Assembly: GCF_003259435.1 (NCBI RefSeq)
Contig: NZ_QLMA01000008.1
Span: 310,001-374,000, forward strand
Direction of reading: 5' to 3'
DNA from: Chitinophaga dinghuensis
GTDB taxonomy: Bacteria > Bacteroidota > Bacteroidia > Chitinophagales > Chitinophagaceae
DNA length: 64,000 bases
The notes under the pieces are model-generated. The model was not told the DNA's origin and made no database searches. It saw nothing but the letters and a program-made list of their open reading frames with translations. Position 1 is the first letter of the stretch, and the number at the start of each line of letters is the position of its first letter. Of the stretch, positions 63,649 through 64,000 are shown in pieces. The translations under genes and the position numbers were made by a program.

Positions 63649-64000
63649 TTAGTAACCAGTATTTTGGATCAGGAAATGGTTGGTATTAATTTCTGGCACG
63701 GGGAGTGGATACAGGGCCTGAAAATCGCCTATCCACGGCTGTTTCAGCGGTATAGCACTTAATACGTCATGCATTTGTTTGGTACGTTTGAGATCAAACC
63801 AGCGGTGTCCCCATTCTGCAAAAAGTTCTGTTTTTCTTTCTTTTGCCACAGCAGCCAGTGTTTGCTCTTTGTTCAGGGAGGCAGGTAATGCGGGTACTCC
63901 TGCCCTGTTACGAATGATATTCAGGTCCGCAATTGCGGTGGCAGTACCACCTGCAGCGCCGTTGGCGGCGGCCTCCGCGCGGATGAGGTATACTTCTGCC
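63649..64000 (-). CDS. SusD/RagB-family lipoprotein, C-terminal part (5' end outside window)
   Basis: The minus-strand frame is open to the window edge; only the last 116 residues are present. The visible segment begins AEVYLIRAEAAANGAA, then gives DLNIIRNRAGVP, KERKTELFAEWGHRWFDLKRT and a closing LYPLPVPEINTN. This is the standard C-terminal half of a RagB/SusD protein. A susC gene is expected just beyond the right edge. It heads the operon that continues with DUF4397, ABC, MutS-like and S41 genes. Confidence 0.88.
   Translation of the reverse strand, partial: AEVYLIRAEAAANGAAGGTATAIADLNIIRNRAGVPALPASLNKEQTLAAVAKERKTELFAEWGHRWFDLKRTKQMHDVLSAIPLKQPWIGDFQALYPLPVPEINTNHFLIQNTGY

Overview
The window looks like chromosomal DNA of a Bacteroidota bacterium, most likely Chitinophagaceae (Chitinophaga-like). 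The evidence is a SusC/SusD pair with a GH20 enzyme, a second SusD at the right edge, a T9SS type B C-terminal sorting domain, a GldA/GldFG-type ABC exporter, lipoprotein signals, several TAnnTTTG (-7 type) promoter motifs a short way upstream of start codons, and an orphan lanthipeptide precursor of the Bacteroidota kind. Base composition is moderate and even. I saw no rRNA, tRNA, CRISPR array, transposase or phage gene.

Layout. 1-1.6 kb: the end of a DUF5682-like gene overlapping a vWA gene, closed by a hairpin terminator. 1.7-7.6 kb: a lone TonB-dependent receptor and small envelope proteins (PH-like membrane protein, DoxX-like, PepSY-like, DUF4136 lipoprotein). 7.7-19.9 kb: a minus-strand polysaccharide-utilisation operon (susC, susD, GH20 hexosaminidase, GntP permease, RidA, PfkB sugar kinase, M19 dipeptidase) with a divergent DeoR regulator and a palindromic candidate operator between them. 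20-28.5 kb: housekeeping and accessory enzymes (GNAT, VOC, AhpD-like, thioredoxin-like, PAP2, beta-helix protein, erythromycin-esterase-like) and a tandem pair of small membrane paralogues. 28.5-31.3 kb: SUFU, beta-rich, HD and SMI1/KNR4 proteins, resembling a toxin-immunity/stress island. 31.4-38.6 kb: TPR, AraC, DUF417, S41 peptidase, alkyltransferase-like protein, and a carboxypeptidase-regulatory/beta-lactamase fusion. 39-42.7 kb: a two-gene operon of a zinc-finger/TerD-like protein and RtcB RNA ligase. 42.8-45.3 kb: alpha/beta hydrolase, SDR and cupin. 45.5-50.3 kb: a giant T9SS-exported adhesin-like protein with a beta-helix and eight MBG repeats. 50.3-50.5 kb: a 56-residue lanthipeptide precursor. 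50.6-55.4 kb: M24 peptidase, an ArsR/AHSA1/hydrolase operon and two small secreted proteins. 55.5-64 kb: an eight-gene minus-strand operon of SusD (partial), DUF4397 lipoprotein, ABC ATPase, GldFG-like permease, two MutS-like ATPases and an S41 peptidase.

The most unusual parts are the zinc-finger/TerD-RtcB pair with its upstream inverted repeat, the SusD-ABC-MutS-MutS-S41 operon, the orphan lanthipeptide precursor, the hexosaminidase operon that combines amino-sugar and peptide salvage genes, and the SUFU/HD/SMI1 island. Start codons were moved downstream of the longest open frame where a signal peptide, paralogue alignment or promoter motif required it; such cases are stated in the entries.
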